64,000 bases of DNA. It comes from Zasmidium citrigriseum (Eukaryota > Ascomycota > Dothideomycetes > Mycosphaerellales > Mycosphaerellaceae). Shown piece by piece: positions 38,724 to 48,627 of the stretch; position 1 is the first letter of the stretch, and every line of letters starts with the position of its first letter. The stretch is from assembly GCA_002786025.1 (NCBI GenBank), contig NHNW01000066.1, positions 1 through 64,000 on the forward strand, in the 5' to 3' direction. The notes under the pieces were generated by a model, which was not told the DNA's origin, did not search any database, and saw only the letters and a program-made list of their open reading frames with translations. Made by a program: the position numbers and the translations under genes.

Positions 38724-40322
38724 ATGCCACCCAATTCCTCGCCATCGATCCTGGCATGCATCGAGTGCCGCAGAAAGCACATCAAATGCGATGCCACGAC
38801 CACGCCATGCGCGAGATGCGCTCGAAGGGGCCTCCGATGCCAGGTCCTGCCGTCGCGGCGAGGACGTCGCAAGGCCAACTCTCATCACCTTCAGACCACT
38901 CCTAGCCCTGAAATCGACACTGCAGCCTTGACGTTGCTCACGCCGGGATCAGCATCCATACAAGCGCAGACTGGACACAGCGTCGAGCACGAGCTGAACG
39001 ACTTCTCGAAGAGACCGGACGAAGACCTTCTCGTGGGCCTGTACTATTTGCACTTCCATCATCTCCATCCTTTCCTACTCCCACGGTCTAGTCATGCCAT
39101 GCGGGCATATCCTGAGAGTCTCAAGCTCGCGACGCAGCTTCTAGGAAGCCAGTACAATGCGGGTGCCTCGGCGGGACTTATTGAGATGGACTTCACAGCT
39201 TCGCTGAACAATGACGAGCCGTCTTTGTTCAAGGTTCAAAGCTTGCTGCTGTACGCATTCTTTCTGTACGCACAAGACAAGCAGGAAGAGGTGGCCACCA
39301 ATCTATCCAAGGCTATCGAGATGGCTATCGAGCTTGGCTTGCACCAAGAACATTCGGCCTCGACGCACGGCGCCGGCGATCCAGTAATGCAAGAAAGTTG
39401 CCGTCGGACGTGGTGGGAACTCTACATCATGGATGCCTTCTTGTCCACGGTCCATCGAGTAGGCACTTTTCGATGCAATACAGTCGAGACTACTGCAGGA
39501 CTTTCCTGCGAGGAGGATGCATACTTGGACGAAATGCCACCCCCAACAGCTGCAAATCTGGATCAACTGGATGGAAGATTCTTCGCGGACGAAGAGCAGC
39601 CACTCTCTTCGGCCTGCTACCGTATCGAAGCCGCTCGACTGATGGGTCGTGTCTATGCGTGCATCAATGCAGACAAAGATACACGTACCGACATCAGAGC
39701 GGTCGACAACGCCATGGCAGCATGGAAGATCCACCTTCCGCCTTCAAAGACAGAAATTTTCTCCAGCTCTGGCGCGGTCGACTATATGCTTTTGCAGGCT
39801 CACGGTATTGTGCACATGGCCAGTATCATCCTGCACTTTCCCCGAAGCGAGCTCCCAGCCATGCAACCGTCTGCGGCATCGATTGCTTGCGCTGCGCGCA
39901 TGACCCCTGCGTCTTCTGCCACGGCTCTACATGCAAGCAAGGCATTGGATGCATCGAAGGACATCGCCGACCTGGCCGCATTGCCCATATCGAAACACTC
40001 GGCCTTTTTTGTTCCAATCTTGTGCTTTGCGTGCGTTGTCCAACTTGCAGCCTGCACTGGGAAGTCCGGTAGTGATCTGGTTGTTTACCGCGATCGAGTG
40101 GCCCTGATGACTGGGGTGATGAAGAACATGGCAATGGTTTGGCCGCAAGTTCGAGAAGTCTCCGGAAAGATCAACAGAGTCGCAAGGAGCATCTTCGCTC
40201 CGCACACCGCGGCGACCAGCTTTCAAACGCCTTTGGAGAACATTGCCATCGATGACCTTTTCAACGATCTGCCATGGTTGCAAGGCTTTCCCGACGGCTT
40301 CAATGCACCATGGCAGGTATAA
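38724..40322 (+). CDS. Zn2Cys6 (GAL4-type) fungal transcription factor
   Basis: 532 residues, ATG 38724. The DNA-binding cluster is at the N-terminus: Cys12, 15, 22, 29, 32 and 39 in CX2CX6CX6CX2CX6C spacing (ACIECRRKHIKCDATTTPC, then ARCARRGLRC), followed by a basic linker SRRGRRK. From about residue 100 it has the fungal-specific middle-homology region: LLVGLYYLHFHHLHPFL, LLLYAFFLYAQDKQEEVATN, ALELGLH-like AIELGLHQEHSA and CRRTWWELYIMDAFLS. No intron is needed. Nuclear regulator; candidate targets are the flanking isochorismatase and cytochrome b2-like genes (inference from position). Confidence 0.93.
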   Translation: MPPNSSPSILACIECRRKHIKCDATTTPCARCARRGLRCQVLPSRRGRRKANSHHLQTTPSPEIDTAALTLLTPGSASIQAQTGHSVEHELNDFSKRPDEDLLVGLYYLHFHHLHPFLLPRSSHAMRAYPESLKLATQLLGSQYNAGASAGLIEMDFTASLNNDEPSLFKVQSLLLYAFFLYAQDKQEEVATNLSKAIEMAIELGLHQEHSASTHGAGDPVMQESCRRTWWELYIMDAFLSTVHRVGTFRCNTVETTAGLSCEEDAYLDEMPPPTAANLDQLDGRFFADEEQPLSSACYRIEAARLMGRVYACINADKDTRTDIRAVDNAMAAWKIHLPPSKTEIFSSSGAVDYMLLQAHGIVHMASIILHFPRSELPAMQPSAASIACAARMTPASSATALHASKALDASKDIADLAALPISKHSAFFVPILCFACVVQLAACTGKSGSDLVVYRDRVALMTGVMKNMAMVWPQVREVSGKINRVARSIFAPHTAATSFQTPLENIAIDDLFNDLPWLQGFPDGFNAPWQV

Positions 40323-40651
40323 GCGGATGGATGAGAGATTTCGAGATGGCGGAGAAGAGCCTCGACTGCAGAAACGATGATCTCAACACATGCATGATGG
40401 TTTCCTGAGTGCGGCCAACCTGCTTACCTATGTCATGGACCGGAGAGGCCCTTGCGAGACATCGGAAGCACATCTCCGAGATTTCACACTCGGCGAACGC
40501 TGCACCGAAGGCGATTGGCCTTGCACCTCACCTGCCAGATGCCGACGGCCAACTTCTGACTTCAAAACTACGGACACGGCGCCGATGTCTATGTAGACCG
40601 GATGTAAGTGGCAAGACTTTCTGTTCCCTTCTCTCACATCTCTACGCAAAC
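40323..40651. other. Intergenic region upstream of the cytochrome b2-like gene
   Basis: About 330 bases. The b2 frame is open upstream to 40409 but lacks a convincing mitochondrial presequence; no other feature seen. Confidence 0.45.
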
Positions 40652-42234
40652 ATGAGCACTCCCAAGCTCCTCTCCGTGGAAGAGATCTCCAAACACAACA
40701 CGCCCGAGGACTGCTGGATAGTCGTCGACGGCAATGTCTGGGACATGACTGAGTTCGCTCCTGAGCATCCGGGGGCTCCAGATAGTAAGTCAATCTATCA
40801 TGTCCATACCATACAGCAACTAATCGTCCCAGTAATCTGGAAACACGCCGGCTGCGACGCAACAACCACCTACTCCACCATCCACCCACCCTCCCTCCTC
40901 CCCAAGAACCTCGACCCCTCAAAATACATCGGCCAGCTCGACAAACGTACCATCACCGAGGAATGGCAGAAACCCCCACCAACCGCGACACCCGAACTGC
41001 AGCTCAACGAGAAACCTCCCCTCTCCGCCGTCATCAACGCGCAAGATTTCGAAGACATCGCCGAGAAGACCGTCAGCAAGAAGACGTGGGCATTCTATTC
41101 GTCGGCGGATACGAATTGCCTGACAAGAGATCGGAATAAAGATTACTTTGGCAGGATTTGGTTTCGACCGAGGTTGCTGCGGGATGTCAAGAATGTGAGT
41201 ACTGCGACGAGGATACTGGGTCATGAAGTCGGCCTGCCGATTTTTGTTGCGCCTGCCGCGATGGTCAAGATGATTCATCCTCAGGGGGAGAAGGCCATTG
41301 CGAAGGGTTGTATCAAAGATAGGGTGCCACAGGGGATATCGACGAATGCTAGTTTCCCTGTTGAGGAGATCGTGCAGAGTATACCCGGCGGAGGGCATGC
41401 GTTCTTCTTCCAGCTTTATGTGAATAAGGATCGCAAGAAAAGCGAGGAGTTGTTGAAGCATGTGAGGAGTTTGGGGATCGATACTGTTTTGGTCACGGTG
41501 GATGCTCCGATGCCTGGGAAGAGAGAGGCGGATGAGAGGGTGAAGATGGATGAGAGTTTGAGTACGCCGATGAGTGGGATGAAGGGGAGCAATGATCGGA
41601 GAGGTGGTGGGATTGGGAGGTTGATGGGAGGGTATATTGCGCCAGATTTTACTTGGGATGAGTTCAAGTGGTTGCGGCAGCATTGGGACGGGAAGATTGT
41701 CGCCAAGGGTGTCCAGAGCTGGCAGGATGCGAAGATGTGTGCCGATGCTGGGTTGGATGGTGTTTTGTTGTCGAATCATGGTGGAAGGAATCTTGATACG
41801 TGAGTTCACTCCCCTCTTGCTTCATTTTCTCATGCTGACTGCCAGACAGATCTCCACCAGCCATCATGACCCTCCTAGAGTGCCAGATGAACTGCCCCTC
41901 GATCTTCTCCCAACTCGAAGTGCTCGTCGACAGTGGAATCCGCAGAGGCTCTGATGTCCTCAAATGTCTCTGCTTGGGCGCCACAGCAGTCGGACTCGGA
42001 CGACCATTTCTCTTCGCAGCTCACTACGGAGAAGAAGGCGTTGAGCATCTGATCGACATCCTCAAAACTGAGCTCGCCACGGCAATGGCTCTGATCGGAA
42101 TCACAGACCTGAAGCAATGCGAGCCAGGTCTCGTGAGCACGCTGGATCTCGACCATCTCGTCTCGAGAGGCGAGCGCCATCCATACGCAACTGGCAGGAG
42201 GTTGGAGAGCTACACCGCAAAAGCTAAGTTATAG
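40652..42234 (+). CDS. Flavocytochrome b2-like FMN-dependent 2-hydroxyacid dehydrogenase
   Basis: Three exons, 40652-40784, 40833-41799 and 41850-42234, giving 494 residues; introns of 48 nt (GTAAGT...CAG) and 50 nt (GTGAGT...ACAG), phases exact. The N-terminal cytochrome b5 domain has HNTPEDCWIVVDGNVWDMTE, with heme His ligands in APEHPGA (HPGG altered to HPGA) and in TIHPPS. The FMN-binding barrel has IFVAPAAMVKMIHPQGE, GISTNASFPVEEI, FFQLYVNKDR, VLVTVDAP, KGVQSWQDAK, the catalytic His/Arg in LLSNHGGRNLD, and VLVDSGIRRGSDVLKCLCLGA. Oxidises L-lactate or another 2-hydroxyacid and passes electrons to cytochrome c. No mitochondrial presequence is visible from the chosen ATG, so location is uncertain. 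Adjacent to the Zn2Cys6 gene. Confidence 0.92.
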
Positions 42235-42390
42235 AATAGAACTCGTATACAATGATACACCGTGCACTCATATCGCCGCCGGTGTCGTGAATCAAATCGC
42301 CGCCCAAACAACAAAATTTGATGACTCGACGTCATGACTCAAGCAAATTCCCAGCTCCGACTTCACCTCTTTCCCCAAATCACCAAACAT

Positions 42391-43530
42391 ATGAATACCC
42401 GCCTTCCTCTCCGTCTGAGAGCACTTCCAACTCTCACAAAACAATCACTTCAAACACCTCATCGAATCACCCTCCAAAGAATCAGAATGGCTTCAACAGG
42501 ACCCTCCACAGCCATACCCAATGGCGACTCGAAACCCGCCCTCCGCTACGCAGATGTCAGTTCGCCCAACCCACCCATTCGCTGACCCACCCAGCTAATG
42601 TCAAAGATCCAGGAATAGATCGGCATAAACCTCTCCGACCCCATCTTCCGCGGCATCTACCACGGCAAACGCGCCCACGAAGACGACCTCCCACACATCA
42701 TCTCCCGCGCCCGCAGCGCCGGCGTCCAGAAACTCCTCGTCACAGGCTCCGATCTCACCGAATCCCAAAACGCAATCGCCCTCGCAGAAGAATACCCCGG
42801 CCTCTGCTACGCGACTGTCGGTGTACATCCGTGTTCGGCGAAGACGTTCGGAAAATACAAAGATGGATCTGAGGCGTTGTTGAAAAAGCTGAGGCAGTTG
42901 GCGCTGGAGGGGAAAGAGAAGGGACTTGTGGCTGCTTTTGGAGAGATTGGGTTGGATTATGATCGCTTGTTTCATGCGGATAAGGAGACGCAGATTGAGA
43001 CTTTTGAGTGGCAGTTGGATCTTGCTGTTGAGCTCGATCTCCCCTTATTCTTGCACTCGCGGGCTGCGGCGGAGGATTTCGAGACGATACTTTCTGCAAG
43101 ATTGGATAAGCTGCCGAAGAGGGGCGTCGTGCATAGTTTCACGGGGACTATGGAGGAGATGAAGAGGATCGTGGAATTGGGGTTCGATGTGGGGATCAAT
43201 GGGTGCAGTCTCAAGACGGAGGAGAATCTGGCCGTGGTGAAAGAGGTGCCGCTGGAGAGGTTGCAGATCGAGACGGATGGGCCTTGGTGTGAGATGCGGC
43301 CGAGTCAGGCGAGTGCGCAGTATACGAAGGATGCGCCGCCGCTGCCGAAGGCGGTCAAGAAGGAGAAGTGGAATGCGGAGTGTATGGTCAAGGGGAGGAA
43401 TGAGCCGTGTGCGATTGTGAATGTGGCGTGGTGTGTGGCCAAAGTGAAGGGAGTCAGTGTGGAAGAGGTGTGTGAACATGCTTGGAGGAACTCAATACGG
43501 ATGTTTGGACTGGGCGAGCAATCCCCGTAA
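42391..43530 (+). CDS. TatD-family metal-dependent deoxyribonuclease
   Basis: Two exons, 42391-42555 and 42619-43530, with a 63-nt intron (GTCAGT...AATAG), giving 358 residues. The splice restores RYAD-IGINLSDPIFRG, the family N-terminus in the eukaryotic form lacking the bacterial HxH. Further motifs: LLVTGSDLTESQNAI, CYATVGVHPCSAKTF, FGEIGLDYDR (metal Glu), PLFLHSRAA (His), GVVHSFTGTMEEM (His) and LQIETDGPWCEMRP (Asp). Two in-frame starts exist: ATG 42391 adds 32 residues rich in Arg, Leu and Thr, like a mitochondrial targeting peptide, and ATG 42487 (MASTGPS) gives a cytosolic/nuclear-type start. DNase or DNA repair/degradation role by family. Confidence 0.92.
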
Positions 43531-43655
43531 TGCATACTTTGGCATGTTCCATCGATCGTTTATCCAGTGGCCTGGACGAGACCTACTCACGGAGAGATAC
43601 TGCCCTGTCGAACGACTTCTCCCGTGGAATGATACATCCTCACCCAGGCTATCAC

Positions 43656-44709
43656 TCAGTCATCCAATTCCACCTCGGGACCGTTGCGAGCGCGCGGTGC
43701 GGTCGTCTCTCGAATCACCTCGCCCTCATCGTCCAGCTCGATGGTGACGATGTCGTTGTTCACGCGGGCCTTGCGGCGCTTGGTGCCGCCATCTTCGAGG
43801 TTGATATCCTCCTCGCGCTTGATCTTCACCTTGGCCTCTCTCTCTTGCTAAATCGATGTAAGCGACGCTGGGCGAGCTCTTTAGTGGCATGGAACATACC
43901 TGAGAAGCTTGAGAACGGCGAGCAAGCTCCACCAATTCCTCGCGGTTGAGAGTGTTCAGGTCACGCTCTTCAAGTGGCCGTGGGCTCGGGGCGCGGGGGA
44001 TGATCAATTCTGCTTGGAGGGCTTCCCTGGAGCGGTAATGGAAGATGTACGTCGCTACCGGTCTTGGGTCTATGCGTTGGATGTCGAAGGTAGGCTCGTC
44101 GGCTTCCCTGCAGCCCTGCACTGGGCCAAAGCTAGTCTGCCTGTCAGTGCTGTCTCCGCGAAACTTCGATTATCCAACCCACCCAACAGAGTGCGAAACT
44201 GCTTTGCCTTTCACGTCTTTCTCGGAGATGGCACCGAGCTCGAGTGGAGTGCCCGTCGACCTGGTGCTCTGGCCATAATTGACTCCATGATAAGCCTCAA
44301 TCTTGATGGTGCCCAGATCAGGAAACTGGGCCATGCGCTCCTTGTTGCTCTTGATGTCCTCTCGCTTGTCCAGCGTTCGGAACTGGTATTTCTGGATCTG
44401 TCCACCGGGAAGGAGGACGCCTCGGCTATGGTGCCATGACGCTTTGCGTTTGCCGACCTTCCAGACGAAAGGCGAGTCAGTGGCATTGCCATCGACAGTC
44501 ACATCGAAGCCTAGCGCGTCGCCGAGATAGCGGGTCTTTCTGCCGACGTCCATGTAGATTTCGAAGGTCTGTCCAGATTGGGCCTCGACGTAGCGCGTGA
44601 CGGTGTTGGCGGTGGCGTCTGGGGTCTCCGTGTCACGATATTCTGGAAGGTCTCTCTCGCCGGCGCGCACTGTGACTGAGACAGTGGGGAGCGAGATAGC
44701 TATCGCCAT
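43656..44709 (-). CDS. DUF7918-like protein, tandem copy A
   Basis: Three exons, 44183-44709, 43900-44107 and 43656-43847, giving 308 residues; introns 75 nt and 52 nt, phases exact. N-terminal domain: MAIAISLPTVSVTVRAGE, NTVTRYVEAQSGQTFEI, LGDALGFDVTVDGN, KYQFRTLDKRED, LGTIKIEAYHG and KAVSHSVG. After the conserved phase-2 splice comes ATYIFHYRSREALQAELIIP, then a Leu-rich helix and a tail with VKIKREE, a basic KRRKARV and VTIELDD. It is the most diverged of five tandem copies; it lacks the phase-1 intron found in the other four and has an extra ~25 residues after IELDD. Function unknown; nuclear by its basic patch (inference). Convergent with TatD, 125 nt apart. Confidence 0.85.
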
Positions 44710-45575
44710 TATGGATGTTCTGGCGGGGATAGGTGCGCAGGAGGAGGAGTCAAGAGGAAACTGCGGGAGCAGGCAGCTGGATCGCGAGCAAACGGCGGCT
44801 ACTCCCGCTGGAAAGAACGTCTTGATGAGGGAAGCTACGAGACGATGGATCCCAAAGAACCTCATCGTCCATCGACCTACGAAAGGCCAACTGGACGGCA
44901 TGGAATCATGCTTTTTCAGGGAGATCGCTCGCCCACTCAGGATCGGAATGAATCTTCGTATGGGACCTCTCAGGTCATCTCAACCTCCTTTCGCGGCTCA
45001 GTTGTGCCTTGCTTCGACGCCTCACGTCTTTTGGGTGAGTAGGAAGTCCATCAAGGACCACAGCTACGAGTGATTGATGAGCATGAGAGCTTGGTACTTC
45101 GAAATCTCCACGACTCTCCTTGCTCACCGGACGACCAGTCTCTGATTGCGATGCATGGAATCATACCAATTTCGTGGAGATCGTTCAATCGCCCGAGATT
45201 CGGAAAGCGACATCATCACCACCCGACAAGGAGGCCGTTGCCGTCTTCCCACTCCCAGTGTAGTTCAGCTCGATGGCCTCTGGCTTCTCCGCCCAAACCT
45301 GAGTTCCTCCTTTACATCATCAGACTGAGGCTCGAGTGTGTCAAGGACGGCAACTGTGAGCCCATATTCGACTTCGAGAGACCTGACGCTGCTAGATCTC
45401 GAAGAGTCTCGCCTTTGAATAAGTATCCAATCTATGACTGGACTGCATGAAGCTAGGCTACTTTCGTGGGAACCTCATGTCCCGGACCAGCCCACAGCAA
45501 TGGAGAGCACCGTCGCATGTATCATGTGAACCGCTGAAGCCAGGACACCATCGCCGCCTTCCCAGTCCGAGCCTC
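44710..45575. other. Spacer between copies A and B, with repeats and a gene relic
   Basis: About 865 bases. It holds two related segments (about 44898-44946 and 45153-45203) and a remnant of the 3' end of a further family member at about 45255-45330. A + frame of 126 codons here (45070-45450) lies antisense to the relic and is not supported as a gene. Confidence 0.6.
45255..45330 (-). pseudogene. Relic of the 3' end of a sixth DUF7918-like copy
   Basis: Read on the minus strand this stretch contains GATGATGTAAAGGAGGAA (DDVKEE), matching the DDVKEE of copy C, then a short basic segment (GRRSQ), then in another frame EAIELN, matching the terminal EVIELD/G of copies B, C and D. The DNA around the stop also resembles the 3' end of copy B at 45560-45600. 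Frames are broken and the rest of the gene is not recognisable. Confidence 0.6.
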
Positions 45576-46734
45576 CTAGTCAAGCTCAATGACCTCCGGC
45601 TCCTCAGCACGACCCAATGATGCTGTGGACGACTCTCGGAACGAGCCATCCTCGCCGATCTCCAGCTGAGTGTCGCCGGCGCTTGGACGGGAGACTTTGC
45701 GTGGGCGTGGGTTGTCATCGGTGCGCTCACGCTTGATCTTGCGCTTCGTGTCTTCGGCCTCCTGTGTACATTTGGTCAGACGATGAGTTGCAAACACATT
45801 GAAATCTAGCGTACCTTTGACTCTCTGGCACGACGGAGGAGCTCTTGAATGTCCTCGGGAGTCAGATCGGCCGCATCTTTCTCCTCCAGTGGGACAGGCT
45901 CTGGGGTACGGGGGATGATGAGCATGGCTTTGAGGGCCTCTGTGAAATGGGATTAGCGAGATGTGCTGAAGGCACAGCATGGCTGTACCTACCATTCGAG
46001 CGATATCGGAAGAGGAAGGTGGCCGCCGGGCGATGTAGCCCACCGTCGAGGTATGTCATCGATCTGCTCGTTGAGGCTCCGCTCGCGACGGTGGCTCCAT
46101 GCCTTGCCATGATGGTCAGCTAAGGTTTCAACTTTCATCGGACTTGAACCTCTTACCCAACACTGTGGGACAGAGCTCGCCCCTTCAGCGCTTTCTCAGA
46201 CATCAATCCCGTTTCGGACGGCTTGCTTGTCCAGATCTCGCGTCTCACTTGTGGGCCCTGCTGCGTGTGGAAGACCTCGACCTTCAAGACTCCCATTTCT
46301 TCGATCTTACGAGACTCCTCGCTGGTCTTGCGCCCATCTGAGACTGGATAGGTCAGCATTTGCTTGGCTCCAAATGGTCTTTGTGAGGACTCACTGGTTT
46401 CTAGTTCGCTGAAGCGAAACTTCGTTACGGTCTGGCGGTTGTCGTAGCCGAAACACTCCATCTCTCCGCCATTCCTAGTCTCATAAGTGTTGAAATATCT
46501 GAAGAGAGCCAGGAAACCATCCGCATAGAAGCGAAGTGTGAGCGTGTCGCCTGGAAAGTTGCTACCTCCAGCCAACTTAACCTTGATGAGGAAGTCCTTG
46601 CCCGACTGGGCCTCGATGTAGCGAATGGCTGTCTTATTGGATACCTCCTCGTCACTATCCTCGTACTCCTTGAGTGCGACGCCGTCGACTTGGACAGTGA
46701 CCTCAACGCCTGGCAACTCATCGATGACCGCCAT
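45576..46734 (-). CDS. DUF7918-like protein, tandem copy B
   Basis: Five exons, 46395-46734, 46157-46337, 45993-46102, 45815-45939 and 45576-45761, giving 313 residues with all phases consistent. N-terminal domain: AVIDELPGVEVTVQVDG, TAIRYIEAQSGKDFLIKV, FPGDTLTLRFYADG, VTKFRFSELET, EMGVLKVEVFHTQQG, RALSHSVG. Second part: ATFLFRYRSNEALKAMLIIP, PEDIQELLRRARESK. Tail: KIKRERTDDNPRPRKVSRP and, at the very end, EPEVIELD. It carries the full set of four introns seen in the family (phases 1, 2, 1, 0), like copy D, so it probably keeps the ancestral structure. Unknown function. Single stops inside each intron make the unspliced frames short. Confidence 0.87.
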
Positions 46735-47124
46735 CTTCGTGTCTTGCTTGTTGTGTCTCGGCGGCGCTACGGAGTGCGGTGCGGATGATATGACGCAAAA
46801 GTGGTACCTGCGGAGCGAAGGTGAGGTGGTGAAGAGGAAGAAGAAGAACGGGCTTATGAAGTTGCCAAATTTGAGACACGCACGGATCGCGCTGCAGCTG
46901 CGTGTTTGCATGTGAACTTCTGCCTAGGAAAGTGAAGCCAGGGTCCAAGCACGTGGAAAGAGTGAAGTTTGGAAAGTACGTTCTGGAATCTCAACTAAAG
47001 TACTATCACGTGTGCATCTCTCAGAGTCCATAATCTTCCTATTCCAGTCCGAGGTTTGGAGATATCTTCGTGGTTGCTCATATACAATAGTTCTCATCGT
47101 CTGAGAATCCTGTTTTCCCGCCAC
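46735..47124. other. Spacer between copies B and C
   Basis: 390 bases, probably the copy B promoter plus the copy C 3' flank. A CACGTG motif (atcacgtgtg) lies near 47010. No gene. Confidence 0.45.
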
Positions 47125-48048
47125 TCAGCCCAACTCAATCACCTCACTTCTCTGAGCTTGGCGTGGAGCCTTCTTTGGGCGAGGATTCTCATCCTGCTCC
47201 TCCTTCACATCGTCCTGGACGAGCGAGGCTTCCTCTCCCTTCTCAGGCTGTGGAGATGGCGAACGTGGGAGAATGTACGCCGCCTGCAGCGCCTTCCGGG
47301 ATCGATAAAAGAACTTGTAGACTGCGATGGGATCTTCACTCTCCAGCTCGACATTCACCTTTGCGCGCGTGCTGCGAGAGATCGCCTTCTCTCCGAAACT
47401 AGCAATTCGTCAGCAGGCTTTCATGCATGTCAATGGCTTGGTCCCTGACCGGACTGTGTGGGATAGAGTCGTCCCCTTGATCAGCTCCTCGGCAATGCTC
47501 TCTGGCATCACTGGCAGCGCTTTGCCGAGGAAAGGCTCCTCGGCCTTGGTGACGCTCTTCATCACGAACACTTTTACTTCAACAGTACCCAGATCTCCGA
47601 GATTGATCTCTCCGTCCGTGGCACCGTCATCGTCTACGATGGTTCGAGAGGCGGTCAGCTTTCTGGAGATCGTGTCAGGGCATTGGAACGTACCTGTCTT
47701 GAGGGCGCTGAACTTGTAGGGCAAGTACTTCCGCTTGCTGCCTACCTTCACCGGCCAGCCTCGAAAGCGGCCGTATGATATCTTTCCACCTGCAACTTTG
47801 CGAGGCTCAACGGCGAGCCTTCCGGTCGTGAGGCCGTCAACGGAGGCAACGTAGAGCAAGCCTGCTCCTCGCATTGCATCAGGCTGTGTCGTAAGGCTGA
47901 TCTTGAAGGTCTGATCGGACTTCACTTCGATGAAGCGTGAGATAGTATTCGTGTCGTCTGTGAAAGTGGTATCGTGTATCTCGGCTACAGCCTGATGGTC
48001 GGCTCTGATGGTCACTTCCACCCCGGGAAGGCTGTCGAGGATCGCCAT
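47125..48048 (-). CDS. DUF7918-like protein, tandem copy C
   Basis: Three exons, 47694-48048, 47450-47633 and 47125-47398, giving 270 residues; introns 60 nt and 51 nt, phases 1 and 2 as in the other copies. N-terminal domain: AILDSLPGVEVTIRADH, NTISRFIEVKSDQTFKI, LPYKFSALKT, LGDLGTVEVKVFVMK, TTLSHTVR. Second part: AVYKFFYRSRKALQAAYILP. Tail: DDVKEEQDENPRPKKAP and final RSEVIELG. It is the shortest copy: the helix and the phase-0 intron before the tail are missing, so exon 3 runs straight from the YRS motif to the stop. The tail motifs survive the shortening. Confidence 0.87.
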
Positions 48049-48627
48049 TTTGCTGTGTATATATTTGATCGAGGAATTGGATTACACGGAGTGGTGTGGA
48101 AGGTGTCGATGATCGGATGTTGATGTTGAGAAGACGAAGCAAAGGTTGCGAAGAGAGAACTTAAGTATGGCGGACATCTCACAGAAGAAAGACTGAGGAG
48201 AATCTTCAGATGCTCCGACGAATCTTCTGAGGGCTTCACTTCCCGTCACACGCTCCGAGAAACTGGGAATTCGAACAATGGGCACAGACAATGGGAAGAT
48301 TCCTCAAATATCTGGTCAGACTGCCAGGACATGCATCTTCTTCCAAATCGATAACAGCAATGGAACAGCCTCTTCCTTTTGGTCACAAACTCCAGTGCTG
48401 GTCTTGGGGTAGAAAGGACACTAGCTTTTTGTATATCAATCTATTTGCTGATGTCGTCTATACGAACGCTTTTGTGATTGCAAAACCAACAGCTTTTCAT
48501 GAACGCTCCCTTGCCCAAATGTACCTCAGTCTCATGATCGTACATCAGACTGCTTGTTAACACAAGGCTTGAAGGATAATGGTATTTCACCGGCGCCGAA
48601 ACCCCGAGATTGACTGGCCTGACAAGC
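48049..48627. other. Spacer between copies C and D
   Basis: About 580 bases. TATA-like gtgtatatatttg at about 48053-48065, immediately upstream of the copy C ATG. No gene. Confidence 0.45.

Noticed and set aside
40919..41809. 296-codon minus-strand frame
   Set aside because: Antisense to the flavocytochrome b2-like gene; sequence is His/Arg/Pro-biased with no domain.
42318..42872. 184-codon + frame with RHR/PRRR-rich sequence
   Set aside because: Overlaps the TatD gene in another frame; the TatD frame has conserved metal-binding motifs and a consistent splice.
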